NCBI GenBank assembly: GCA_018267475.1
Contig: JAFDYI010000028.1
Span: 1-64,000, forward strand
Length of the DNA stretch: 64,000 nt
Source: Bacteroidota bacterium
GTDB taxonomy: Bacteria > Bacteroidota > Bacteroidia > B-17B0 > Aurantibacillaceae
Direction: 5' to 3'
Shown: piece by piece, positions 34,534-42,925 of the stretch
How positions within the stretch are numbered: position 1 is the stretch's first letter
Layout: each line of letters begins with the position of its first letter
Position numbers and translations under genes: made by a program
Notes under the pieces: generated by a model
What the model saw: only the letters and a program-made list of their open reading frames with translations
Database searches by the model: none
What the model was told of the DNA's origin: nothing

Positions 34534-35379
34534 ATGGAAGAAAGAAAACATCAAAAAGAAAAAGCAGAAAAACTGCATCAACTTCATACAGAAAAAGAGC
34601 TTTTAATTTTGCCCAATGTATGGAATGTGTTGGGAGCTAAACTGTTGGTTGATACCGGTTACCAAGCGGTAGCTACGGCAAGCGCAGCCATAGCCTACAG
34701 CAACGGCTATCAAGATGGGGAAAAAATACCTTTTTCTTCTTTGCTATCTATTATAAAAAACATGGTTGATGCGGTAAACGTGCCTCTTACCGCCGATATT
34801 GAAAGCGGCTACGCCGATACCGACGAGCATTTATGTCAAAATATGAAGGCGTTGATAGAAGCCGGTGTTTGCGGTATTAACATAGAAGATACATGCAAAA
34901 AAACGCAAACCCTATATGATATAAAAACACAGTGCCGCAGAATACAACTAATAGCAAAAACGGCAAAAGAAATGCAGGTGCCTTTATTTATCAATGCAAG
35001 AGCCGATGTGTTGTTGTATCAAGATGTATTTACAAGTAAAGAGGTGCAAACAGCCGAGCTTATACAAAGGGCCTTGGCATACCAAGAGGCAGGGGCTCAT
35101 TGTTTTTTTCCGATAGCATTAAAACAAAAACAAGAAATAGAAACCATAACCAGGCAACTAAAAATGCCCGTAAACATCTTGGCTCTTCCCGGTATTCCGG
35201 ATATAAAAACACTGAAAGAGATAGGGGTAGCGCGGCTAAGTTTAGGGCCGGGTTATTTAAAAATAGCCATACAAGCTATGAAAACCTTAGCAGAAAAATT
35301 AAGACAACAAGAGGGATTGGACAGCGTGCTAGGAAACAACATTACCTCTGATTATTTAAAAACATTGATAAACCATTAA
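34534..35379 (+). CDS. Isocitrate lyase/PEP mutase family protein
   Basis: A 281-residue TIM-barrel enzyme of the ICL/PEPM superfamily. The family pattern is present: FILPNVWNxxGA-like LLILPNVWNVLGAKLL, TADIESGYA with metal-binding Asp88/Glu90, and GINIEDTCKK with Glu118-Asp119. The KKCGH catalytic loop of isocitrate and methylisocitrate lyases is missing, so it is not an ordinary lyase of that kind. Relatives act on oxaloacetate, phosphonopyruvate or dimethylmalate; the substrate here is unknown. It lies 11 bases after the nitronate monooxygenase and 11 before the AhpD-like gene, which suggests a shared pathway. Confidence 0.88.
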   Translation: MEERKHQKEKAEKLHQLHTEKELLILPNVWNVLGAKLLVDTGYQAVATASAAIAYSNGYQDGEKIPFSSLLSIIKNMVDAVNVPLTADIESGYADTDEHLCQNMKALIEAGVCGINIEDTCKKTQTLYDIKTQCRRIQLIAKTAKEMQVPLFINARADVLLYQDVFTSKEVQTAELIQRALAYQEAGAHCFFPIALKQKQEIETITRQLKMPVNILALPGIPDIKTLKEIGVARLSLGPGYLKIAIQAMKTLAEKLRQQEGLDSVLGNNITSDYLKTLINH

Positions 35380-35390
35380 AAAATACCGCT

Positions 35391-35834
35391 ATGAGTACGA
35401 AACGCATTTCTATAAAAGATTTAGAGCCGGGTGCCTACCAAGCTATGATGGCACTTGAAAACTATGGAAAAAGCTGCTTGCTAAGCCCCATACAAAAAGA
35501 GCTGATTAAGATGCGTGCCTCTCAAATAAACGGCTGCGCTTATTGTTTGGATATGCACACCGAAGATGCGCTTGCTTTAGGCGAAAGCCATAGAAGAATT
35601 ATGGCTCTTTCGGTTTGGCACGAGTCGCACTTGTTTTCTAAAGAAGAACGAGTGCTGCTTCAGCTAACAGAAGAAATAACCTGTATATCCCAAAAAGGGC
35701 TTACAGAGGGAACATATCAAGAAGCCATTAAAACATTTTCCGAAAAAATAACAGCGCAAATAATCATGCTGGTAATTACCATAAACGCCTGGAATCGCAT
35801 AGCTGTTTCTACTAAATTGATATATAAAGAATAA
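35391..35834 (+). CDS. Carboxymuconolactone decarboxylase (AhpD-like) family protein
   Basis: A 147-residue helical protein with the AhpD-type redox motif CxxCxxxH: Cys49, Cys52 and His56 in GCAYCLDMHTEDAL. This identifies a peroxidase/disulfide reductase-like member rather than a true decarboxylase. Such proteins form hexamers and reduce hydroperoxides or partner proteins. The gene closes the cassette with nitronate monooxygenase and the PEP-mutase relative; peroxide made by the monooxygenase would be a natural substrate, but this is inferred. Confidence 0.88.
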   Translation: MSTKRISIKDLEPGAYQAMMALENYGKSCLLSPIQKELIKMRASQINGCAYCLDMHTEDALALGESHRRIMALSVWHESHLFSKEERVLLQLTEEITCISQKGLTEGTYQEAIKTFSEKITAQIIMLVITINAWNRIAVSTKLIYKE

Positions 35835-35853
35835 ACTCAAACCAATAGTTTCG

Positions 35854-36813
35854 TTAATGAGGCATCGGGCGTTTTTTAATAATACCACCCTTAGTATCCT
35901 TTACCTTATTCATCACTATAAAGGCATGCGGGTCTATTTTTTCTATTTCGGTTTTTATTTTATTTATTTCTAGTCGGGTAACTACGGTGTACACAATATC
36001 TATTTCTTTCCTTTCGCCTCGCTTGCCATATCCACGTTTGCCATTATACACGGTAACGCCGCGCCCCATTTGCAGACTTATCATCTCGCGTATTTCTTCG
36101 CTGTGCGGCGATATGATAGTAAGGCTCATATACTCGTTAATACCTTCTACCACAAAATCAAGTGTTTTTGAAGCAACCCAATACGTAATCATAGAATACA
36201 GAGCAACTTCTATGCCTAAAAAGTAAGCCGCCACCGAAAAAATAAGTATGTTTATAGCTATAACAATATCGCCCATGCTGGCGCCTGTTTTTTGACTTAA
36301 AAAAATAGCCAATACTTCAGTTCCATCAATAACGGCACTGCCTCTTACGGCAAAGCCAATGCCGGCACCTAAGAAGAAACCACCAAACACCGCCACCAAC
36401 AAATTATCGTCGGTGATATTAGGAAAATGTACAAAAGCCAAACAAGCCGAAAGGCCGGCAATAGCCAAAGCCGTTTTAACAGCAAAGTGCTTGCCTACTA
36501 CTATATAGCCCAAAACAATAAAAGGCAGATTGATGCACATAATCAAATAATGTAGCGGAATACCCGTAAGTGTAGCCACCAGCAGTGAGATGCCGGTAAC
36601 GCCTCCATCAATAAAATGATTGGTAAGCAAAAAGCCTTTAAACCCGAAAGAAGCAGAACCAATGCCTATGAGTATCAGTATGGTGTCTTTTACGTTTCTT
36701 TTAACCAGTATCTTAAAATTTTTATAGGCGCGAGCTAATTCATATTTAGAGTAGGAAGGCTTCTTCATTTTTCTTGCTACCCGAAGTACTATTTTTTTAA
36801 AAAGAAAATTCAC
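35854..36813 (-). CDS. YitT family membrane protein (DUF161/DUF2179)
   Basis: A 319-residue inner-membrane protein. After a basic N-terminus it has about five membrane helices including GIGSASFGFKGFLL and a glycine-rich FLGAGIGFAVRGSAVIDG, matching DUF161, then the cytoplasmic DUF2179 domain (YTVVTRLEINKIKTEIEKID). The family is widespread and its role is not established as far as I know; transport or ligand sensing has been suggested. It is convergent with the AhpD-like gene and precedes the thioesterase on the other side. Confidence 0.9.
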   Translation of the reverse strand: MNFLFKKIVLRVARKMKKPSYSKYELARAYKNFKILVKRNVKDTILILIGIGSASFGFKGFLLTNHFIDGGVTGISLLVATLTGIPLHYLIMCINLPFIVLGYIVVGKHFAVKTALAIAGLSACLAFVHFPNITDDNLLVAVFGGFFLGAGIGFAVRGSAVIDGTEVLAIFLSQKTGASMGDIVIAINILIFSVAAYFLGIEVALYSMITYWVASKTLDFVVEGINEYMSLTIISPHSEEIREMISLQMGRGVTVYNGKRGYGKRGERKEIDIVYTVVTRLEINKIKTEIEKIDPHAFIVMNKVKDTKGGIIKKRPMPH

Positions 36814-36842
36814 CTACGCAAGATACAAAAATAGATTGAAAC

Positions 36843-37277
36843 TTATTTCATTTTTTGCTTCCATTCTTCGGGTATTTCTATGCTTTGCTGCGTTTGGTAG
36901 TTCATACATACCATTATAGAGGTGGCTGCTGCGCAAATATGTTCTTGTCCGTTTTTATAGCTTAGTAAAAAATGCGCTACTTCAAAACTTTTGCTGCCTG
37001 TTTTAGCTATCCGCACCCAAGCCTTAACCTCGTCGCGCAGGTAAACGGGTTTTATATAATCAATGCTGGTGTGCGCAATAATCAAGCCCCGTTCGTACCA
37101 ACTATTGGTTTCGCCTATCAACTCATCAAAAAAACAGGTGCGGGCTAATTCAAAATAAGATAAAATGGTAGCATTGTTTACATGCCCCATTTTATCTATG
37201 TCAGCAAAACGAATTTGTATAGGAGTGGCGTACGAAAAAAGAGAAGAGTCAAATTGGGGTACCTTGTATTTGGGCAT
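36843..37277 (-). CDS. Acyl-CoA thioesterase (hotdog fold)
   Basis: A 144-residue 4HBT-type thioesterase that hydrolyses acyl-CoA. The diagnostic FADIDKMGHVNNATILSYF, with the catalytic Asp28 in the DxDxxGHVNN pattern, lies near the N-terminus. The single hotdog domain and length match YbgC/4-hydroxybenzoyl-CoA thioesterase relatives. The substrate is unknown. Its ATG overlaps the stop of the PNGase F-like gene by one base (TAATG), so the two are translationally coupled although their functions are unrelated. Confidence 0.9.
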   Translation of the reverse strand: MPKYKVPQFDSSLFSYATPIQIRFADIDKMGHVNNATILSYFELARTCFFDELIGETNSWYERGLIIAHTSIDYIKPVYLRDEVKAWVRIAKTGSKSFEVAHFLLSYKNGQEHICAAATSIMVCMNYQTQQSIEIPEEWKQKMK

Positions 37278-39271
37278 TATTTCACTATAATCATACGGGT
37301 ATGCAGCTGGGTGGTAGCATCTTTGTATCTAACGGTATATACACCGTTGCTTAGTCCGTTTAGTTTTATATTGCTATCCAATCCCTCTGCTTTTTGGCTT
37401 AGCACCATTCGGCCTTGTGCATCGTATATCTCAAAAGTACCACTAGCGCTATTCATACCGTTTAGACTAATAGTAACATTATCTTGCGCCGGGTTGGGGT
37501 AGGCACTCATGGTAAACAGGTTTTCTTTTCCTTTTAATTGTTCAATACCGGTAATGCTGTTGCTGGTAGTAAAATTTTGAATAAACTGGCAACCAAAATC
37601 GTTGTTGTAAGTACCTGAATATACATAGCCATTCATTGGAACTAGTATTGGACTGCCTAATTTTTTTACATAGAAATAACCGGCAGTAATACCATAGCTT
37701 GGGTTTTGGTCCCACACCCACCAATGCAAGCCATCGCAGCTTTCGTCATTTATGGTAAGTTGGTAAAACTGATTAGGAGCCAACGTTATTGTATCTACAT
37801 ACAATTTGCTGGTAGAATCGTTGGTAAGAGAAGCTACTACGTTGCCTCGCATATCGGTAATTTGCCAAGTAGTTTCGCTGGGGAAACCGGCTCCTATATT
37901 ACCTCCTGCCCCTTCGGTGTTGGTTTGCATAGTAAAAACCAGCTTAGTGGGCCACACAGGTGCTACATAAAAGGTTGATTGCATAGCGTTGTTAGTAAGG
38001 TCTTGGTCGGGAGCACCGTTTACGGCGGTTATTTGAACATTGAAGTACTGCGCACCGGTAGCGCCGTGTATAGATAAGTTGGTAAGGGCGGTTAAAGAAT
38101 CTAATTGAATGAGGGTGTCTTGCAGGGGTTGTAAGGTTCCGTTCCAAGTAAAGGTGCTGGCAGCCGAATCTTTTACATTATAACTAAAAGCAATGGAGTT
38201 GATAACAGAGCTTCCAGTATTTTTTACACGCACAGAAGGAAAACTGTTGGAGGGATTTTCTCTAAAGTAGTTTACATCGTTGTTGGGTGCTATTATATTA
38301 TTTAAAGAAGCATCAACTGTATGATTAAAATTACCGTAATACAGCACTTGTCCGCCTACGGCGTAATTACCATAATTGCTGGTAGCCATATAAGGGTCAA
38401 AAGCTAAGGCTAAGGAGTAGGTGGTGCTGGGCGCCATGCTGCTACCCAAGTGGTGCGTGTAGGTATTTACGGCATCGCCGGGGCACCAATTACCTCGGTT
38501 GTATATCCAAGTGCCGCCCTGTGCATACAGCTCATTTAGCCCGCAGTTAGAGCGCCAAATAACATTAGAGCCTGCCACGCTGTTGTTTAGTGATAGCGAA
38601 TAGCTGTGCGCAGCAAATTCGCAGCATTGGTTATTGTCTGAACCATGCCCGGTAATGGTAAGGTGTGCTTCGGCTGAAACCGTGTTGGCCGGTGCTGTAA
38701 ATTGTTTGGCAGGCAGATGGTTTGCAATAGGGTCGGCCGAGTTGCCATAAGTAAAAGAGCCTCTCCACAAAGGGCTAAAACCATATACATTGCGCGGAGG
38801 GGTACCTTGTATAAAAGCAAATTTTACATTGGCTGTAAAACCTCCCGAATAACCTGAATAAAAAATGCGAATAGTAGCCGAGTCTTGTAATAAGTTGTAA
38901 TAGTCGGTTACATCAAATATATAGGGCTGTTTCCACGAACTGGTAAAGCGCGGGGTGCCAGTAGTAGCAAAAGGAGTGATAAAGCGGCTTAACTCCGCGG
39001 TATCTCCGGTTTTGGTCATTACGTAATTGGTAACGGTGTAATCCCACTGGTGGCAGTAGGTGGAACCAGAAGGGCAGGCGTACTCGCCCAAGGTAAAATA
39101 CATCAGTATTTTTCTGTATGTAAGGCTTCCGTTAGGAAAGGCTACTGCCGTATCAAAGTTGTTGTAATAGTTCAGTTTTACATTGTTGGCCTGTATCCAT
39201 GTCGTATCACCGGGGTTGGCTTGGGTTACCGTGCTAAAGGCTAAAGCTAGAGCAAGTATGGCTTTTTTCAT
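37277..39271 (-). CDS. Secreted PNGase F-like protein with T9SS type A sorting domain
   Basis: A 664-residue exported protein: signal peptide (MKKAILALALAFSTVTQA), then the peptide-N-glycosidase F two-domain fold at about 40-290, with CHQWDYTV (Asp77) and QCCEFAAHS (Glu218), plus GNWCPGDA. Linker strands lead to a T9SS sorting domain from about 585 (YPNPAQDNVTIS). PNGase F removes N-glycans from proteins through Asp60, Glu118 and Glu206. From memory of the known enzyme, Asp77 and Glu218 match Asp60 and Glu206, whereas the Glu118 region here reads FYSGYSGG with no Glu. Glycosidase activity is therefore uncertain. The Cys-rich loop CPSGSTYC is also typical. Confidence 0.85.
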   Translation of the reverse strand: MKKAILALALAFSTVTQANPGDTTWIQANNVKLNYYNNFDTAVAFPNGSLTYRKILMYFTLGEYACPSGSTYCHQWDYTVTNYVMTKTGDTAELSRFITPFATTGTPRFTSSWKQPYIFDVTDYYNLLQDSATIRIFYSGYSGGFTANVKFAFIQGTPPRNVYGFSPLWRGSFTYGNSADPIANHLPAKQFTAPANTVSAEAHLTITGHGSDNNQCCEFAAHSYSLSLNNSVAGSNVIWRSNCGLNELYAQGGTWIYNRGNWCPGDAVNTYTHHLGSSMAPSTTYSLALAFDPYMATSNYGNYAVGGQVLYYGNFNHTVDASLNNIIAPNNDVNYFRENPSNSFPSVRVKNTGSSVINSIAFSYNVKDSAASTFTWNGTLQPLQDTLIQLDSLTALTNLSIHGATGAQYFNVQITAVNGAPDQDLTNNAMQSTFYVAPVWPTKLVFTMQTNTEGAGGNIGAGFPSETTWQITDMRGNVVASLTNDSTSKLYVDTITLAPNQFYQLTINDESCDGLHWWVWDQNPSYGITAGYFYVKKLGSPILVPMNGYVYSGTYNNDFGCQFIQNFTTSNSITGIEQLKGKENLFTMSAYPNPAQDNVTISLNGMNSASGTFEIYDAQGRMVLSQKAEGLDSNIKLNGLSNGVYTVRYKDATTQLHTRMIIVK

Positions 39272-39434
39272 TTTTTAGATGTATTAAAATTATCAGACAA
39301 AAATAAAAGTCAAACCGGTAGTAAAAAAGAGTTTTTAGACTAAACGCAGTTTTTACCGACGAATTTTTACCCAACCTGTGTTACTAAATTTAGGAATCAA
39401 TGCCTGGAATTGCCACCTTTTAGTGGACATTTTT

Positions 39435-41045
39435 TTAATTAAACTTAATACCCAAAGTAGCTGTAATATACATAGTATTGTATTTAAGGCTAGAGGCTTG
39501 TACATACATGGGGTCTATTACATAGTATTGTTCTTTCCAGGTGGTATAGGCAAAACCTAAATCTAAATATACGGCGTGGGCGCTTCTAAAACCAATACCT
39601 CCGGTAAACGAGTTGCGCACCGAGTTGCCATTCAGTACATTGCCAAAAGGCGAGCCGTAGCTGGCAAAACCCGCACGAAAAACAATAGGACGTATATTCA
39701 ACTCTACCCCTGCTTTTAAATTAGCAGTACCGCCGTATTTAGTTTGTATTATTGGGTTTACCTGTGTGTTTAAATAGTTTGTTTGGTCGCTAAAGCGGGC
39801 GTGTGCATAATTTACATACTCGCCATCAAGGCTAAAAGCCATTACTTTGCCTAGTATATAGGACACGCTTAGCCCTACATGCCCGGGGGTGGTTAGGTGG
39901 TAATTGCTTACACCCGGCGCCGAGCTGGCTGTAGCGGTATTGGTATAGCCACTGCTGGTAGAAAATGTAGTGTCATAAGTTACGTTCATCGTGTTTTGGT
40001 AATTATCGGTCATGCTATAAAAAGTAGGACTTTGTGCATACAAGCCTATGCGTACTCCCGCATCTAATCGATAAATGGCGCCTCCTCTTAGGGTTACTCC
40101 TACTCCACTGGTAGAAATGTATTCTTGATATTGCAAATTATTCCAGTAGCGGTCTTCGTTTTTATAATCTGTTTCGCTGTATGTAGATTGGTAGTTGTAT
40201 TTTAAAAGAGGCATGCCTATACCGCCACCTACGTACAACTTATCACTAAAGCTATGAGCTAAAGCAAGAGCAAGCTCCCCTATCCTACCTGATGATTGTA
40301 TGCTTTTAGTTTGTTGCACACCCATTTTGGGTACATAAGCCGGCTCTCCCACGTAAGAAGTGCAGGTGCTGTTAGTATCGTAATTGGTAGTGCCCGGATA
40401 TACGGGTATTACCACTCCTGTATTATAGCCCAAGCCTTCATAAAACTGGTGTGCGCCTTGCCCTAACGCATTACCTGTATAGCCATTGGCTGCGCTGGCC
40501 ATGCTGTTCATAATAGAACTTCCGGGGGGGGCATAGCCATTGATGCTGGTATGTATATTAAAATCGGCTATACGGTTGTAGTTCATACCAAAGGCCCAAC
40601 GGTGCGTGGGAGGTATTATTTTTTTTTGCGGAGCGTTGTTGTTATGACTGCCCGGCCCGTATCGGCCGTTGCTGTTGTTATTTTGAGGTTGTTGATAGTA
40701 ATTGGTTTGTTTGGATACCCACGCTGCTACAAAGCCTATGTTGGAAAGATTAAATTTTCCAGAGAAATCGGAAGCATTAGTCCCATAATGGGTGGCATTT
40801 TCGCTCTGCAAATTGACGCCGGGGGTAAGGATAAACTCGCCCTTATGATAAATGGCAATACCCGCCGGGTTGTTGTTGATACACGATAAATTTCCACCCA
40901 AAGAACCAAAGGCTCCTCCCATACTCATATAGCGAGCATCGCCATAAAAAGAGGTTTGAGAGTAGCGCATGGCATCTACATCGTTTTGTGCCTGTGCGCA
41001 TACGGCATGTAACAAAACTGCTGTTACGAAAATTTTCCCTTTCAT
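39435..41045 (-). CDS. OmpP1/FadL-family outer-membrane protein
   Basis: A 536-residue outer-membrane barrel of the FadL/TodX hydrophobic-transport family, from the ATG at 41045; ATG 41057 is also in frame. The signal peptide ends at VCAQAQ. The N-terminal plug motif MSMGGAFGSLGGNLSCINNNP, of which NPAG is the conserved NPA element, and repeated aromatic-girdle strands follow, ending in ITATLGIKFN with a terminal aromatic. FadL proteins carry long-chain fatty acids or other hydrophobic compounds. It follows the Gly/Met/Tyr-rich lipoprotein gene by about 20 to 30 bases, so the two probably form one unit. Confidence 0.9.
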   Translation of the reverse strand: MKGKIFVTAVLLHAVCAQAQNDVDAMRYSQTSFYGDARYMSMGGAFGSLGGNLSCINNNPAGIAIYHKGEFILTPGVNLQSENATHYGTNASDFSGKFNLSNIGFVAAWVSKQTNYYQQPQNNNSNGRYGPGSHNNNAPQKKIIPPTHRWAFGMNYNRIADFNIHTSINGYAPPGSSIMNSMASAANGYTGNALGQGAHQFYEGLGYNTGVVIPVYPGTTNYDTNSTCTSYVGEPAYVPKMGVQQTKSIQSSGRIGELALALAHSFSDKLYVGGGIGMPLLKYNYQSTYSETDYKNEDRYWNNLQYQEYISTSGVGVTLRGGAIYRLDAGVRIGLYAQSPTFYSMTDNYQNTMNVTYDTTFSTSSGYTNTATASSAPGVSNYHLTTPGHVGLSVSYILGKVMAFSLDGEYVNYAHARFSDQTNYLNTQVNPIIQTKYGGTANLKAGVELNIRPIVFRAGFASYGSPFGNVLNGNSVRNSFTGGIGFRSAHAVYLDLGFAYTTWKEQYYVIDPMYVQASSLKYNTMYITATLGIKFN

Positions 41046-41076
41046 ATAATTCTTCACAATGTTTTAATAAATAGAT

Positions 41077-42822
41077 CTATGGCCTTCTAAACCCACCGCC
41101 GCCGCCACGAGGTTCGCTAAAACCGCCGCCACCACCAAAACCACCACCGCGAGGCTCGCTAAAACCACCGCCGTTAAAATTGCTTTCCATACGTGGGGTA
41201 GAAAAATTATTTTCAAAACGGGGTTGTTGAGGTGCGGGGGCCGAGTAGTTATTATCGTTACCGCTGTTGTACCAACGCGATGGGCGTGGTGCTTGTTGTT
41301 GTTCAAACTGCTGCTGGTTAAACTGTTGTTGTGGCCTTTCAGGGGCGGGATTGTAGTTGTAGTTGGGGCGTCCCATGTTTTGGTTTTGGTCTGAAAAATT
41401 ATTTTCGTAACGAGGTCTTCCCATTCCTGCATTTCCTCCATTATTATACCCTTGATTGGGTACATTATTTTCATAACGCGGGCGCCCCATGCCTCCATTA
41501 CCTTCGTTATCATACACCGGCACGTTGTTGTAATTATTTAACCTAGGCGGATTGGGGTGATAGTATTCATTATTACGTACCCCGTTATTCCCCATATTAG
41601 GGTTAAACGTATTGTTGCGAGGCATATTCATAGAGCCTGTTTCGTACGAAGACGGATTAAAGGTGCTCATTTTTACTTCTTGAATTTTCACCATATTTTC
41701 TTTAGGAATAGGAGCCTCGCTAAAGCGGTGTATGCTGGTAGGTGCAGCGGCTAAAACCGATAAGTTAGGATCGACACCGTGTGGGTTTACAGGCGAAGCG
41801 CCGCCGCCGGTACCTCCGTTAATTCCAGGGGTTTCTCGATGTCCTATACCGCGTGGGCCACTAACCAAAGGGCCGGTGCCCGTGCCGGAACCGTTGCTCC
41901 CAGTAGTATTGGTTCTGGGGCCGTAATAGGTATTGGTGCTGTTGTAATCATAAGGGTTGTAATAGCCGCCCCCGCCGTACATAGAACTGTAATAGCCCGA
42001 GTAGTAGCCATTCATATAGCCCATATTATACATACCCATACCATATCCCATTCCATAACCCATGCCGTAGCCCATTCCATAAGGGTTGTACATGCCCATT
42101 CCATAACCCATACCTCCCATTCCGTAGCCCATCATGCCGTAAGGGTTGTACATGCCGTAACCCATTCCATATCCCATGCCGTAGCCCATACCCATGCCTC
42201 CCATGCCGTAATACGGGTTGTAGTACGAACTGTAAAAAGCAGATGAGGGCGAATAAAAGCCTCCGCCATAGCCCATGCCCATACCTCCGTTGTAATAATT
42301 ATTGTACATATTGTAGCTGTTATAGCCCATGCCGTAGCCTCCCATACCATAATTACCCATGCCATAATTATTATAGCTGTTGTAATAATTACTGGGGTAG
42401 CTGTTGTAAATGCTATTCCCATACGAGTTTGGATTGCCGCTATACGTATATTGATTGGTATAATAGCTGTCGTAATAACCCGTTCCGTATATAGGGCGTT
42501 GAAAACGATTAACACGAGCCGCATAAGCATTGTCGTAATAATCGTCGTAATTAAATTGCGGTGAACGATAATTGGGGTTCATGCTATCCGCATGGGTGGC
42601 AGCAATTCTTCCCGAATTAGAATTATAATAATTTTGCTGTTGATTTTGGTTTTGTTGCCCACCGCTTTGTTGTTGCGCATAATCAGCACGTGTAGTAGGG
42701 CGTGGATCTTTAGGGTTAAAATACACATCATCGGTCCCGTTTGAGGCTAAGCTGTTAAAGCTAGTGCGGCAACTCATCAATGCTAAAGAAGCAACTGCCG
42801 ACATTAAAAATACTTTTTTCAT
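41077..42822 (-). CDS. Gly/Met/Tyr-rich low-complexity lipoprotein
   Basis: A 581-residue protein that I cannot assign to a family. MKKVFLMSAVASLALMSC ends in a lipobox (L-M-S-C, Cys18), so it is a lipoprotein. Residues about 50-150 are Asn/Tyr/Gln-rich. About 150-300 hold tandem GYGMGMG-type repeats rich in Gly, Tyr, Met and Asn. About 320-360 is a Gly/Ser/Thr-rich linker, and from about 400 to the end there are repeats of the N-x-G/M-G-RPRYENNF type with a Gly/Pro/Phe-rich tail. Such composition suggests a disordered, adhesive or sticky surface protein. Because proteins with repeats of this kind are seldom well studied, the function is open. It precedes the FadL-like gene. Confidence 0.75.
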   Translation of the reverse strand: MKKVFLMSAVASLALMSCRTSFNSLASNGTDDVYFNPKDPRPTTRADYAQQQSGGQQNQNQQQNYYNSNSGRIAATHADSMNPNYRSPQFNYDDYYDNAYAARVNRFQRPIYGTGYYDSYYTNQYTYSGNPNSYGNSIYNSYPSNYYNSYNNYGMGNYGMGGYGMGYNSYNMYNNYYNGGMGMGYGGGFYSPSSAFYSSYYNPYYGMGGMGMGYGMGYGMGYGMYNPYGMMGYGMGGMGYGMGMYNPYGMGYGMGYGMGYGMGMYNMGYMNGYYSGYYSSMYGGGGYYNPYDYNSTNTYYGPRTNTTGSNGSGTGTGPLVSGPRGIGHRETPGINGGTGGGASPVNPHGVDPNLSVLAAAPTSIHRFSEAPIPKENMVKIQEVKMSTFNPSSYETGSMNMPRNNTFNPNMGNNGVRNNEYYHPNPPRLNNYNNVPVYDNEGNGGMGRPRYENNVPNQGYNNGGNAGMGRPRYENNFSDQNQNMGRPNYNYNPAPERPQQQFNQQQFEQQQAPRPSRWYNSGNDNNYSAPAPQQPRFENNFSTPRMESNFNGGGFSEPRGGGFGGGGGFSEPRGGGGGFRRP

Positions 42823-42849
42823 AGTGTGAAGTATTAAAGTTTTAAATTC

Positions 42850-42857
42850 TATTTTTG
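42850..42857 (+). promoter_or_regulatory. -7 promoter element of proS (TATTTTTG)
   Basis: A perfect TAnnTTTG on the plus strand in the divergent gap between the lipoprotein gene and proS, 68 bases before the ATG. Confidence 0.45.
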
Positions 42858-42925
42858 TGCCGTAGAATTATTTAAAACGTAAAACTACAAAAACTATTCC
42901 AAAATAAAATTCTTTAACACTATTT

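Noticed and set aside
41064-42530. Several long frames in other registers of the Gly/Met/Tyr-rich lipoprotein region (both strands).
   Set aside because: They follow the repeat DNA of the lipoprotein frame, which has a lipobox, and their products are low-complexity echoes without starts or motifs.
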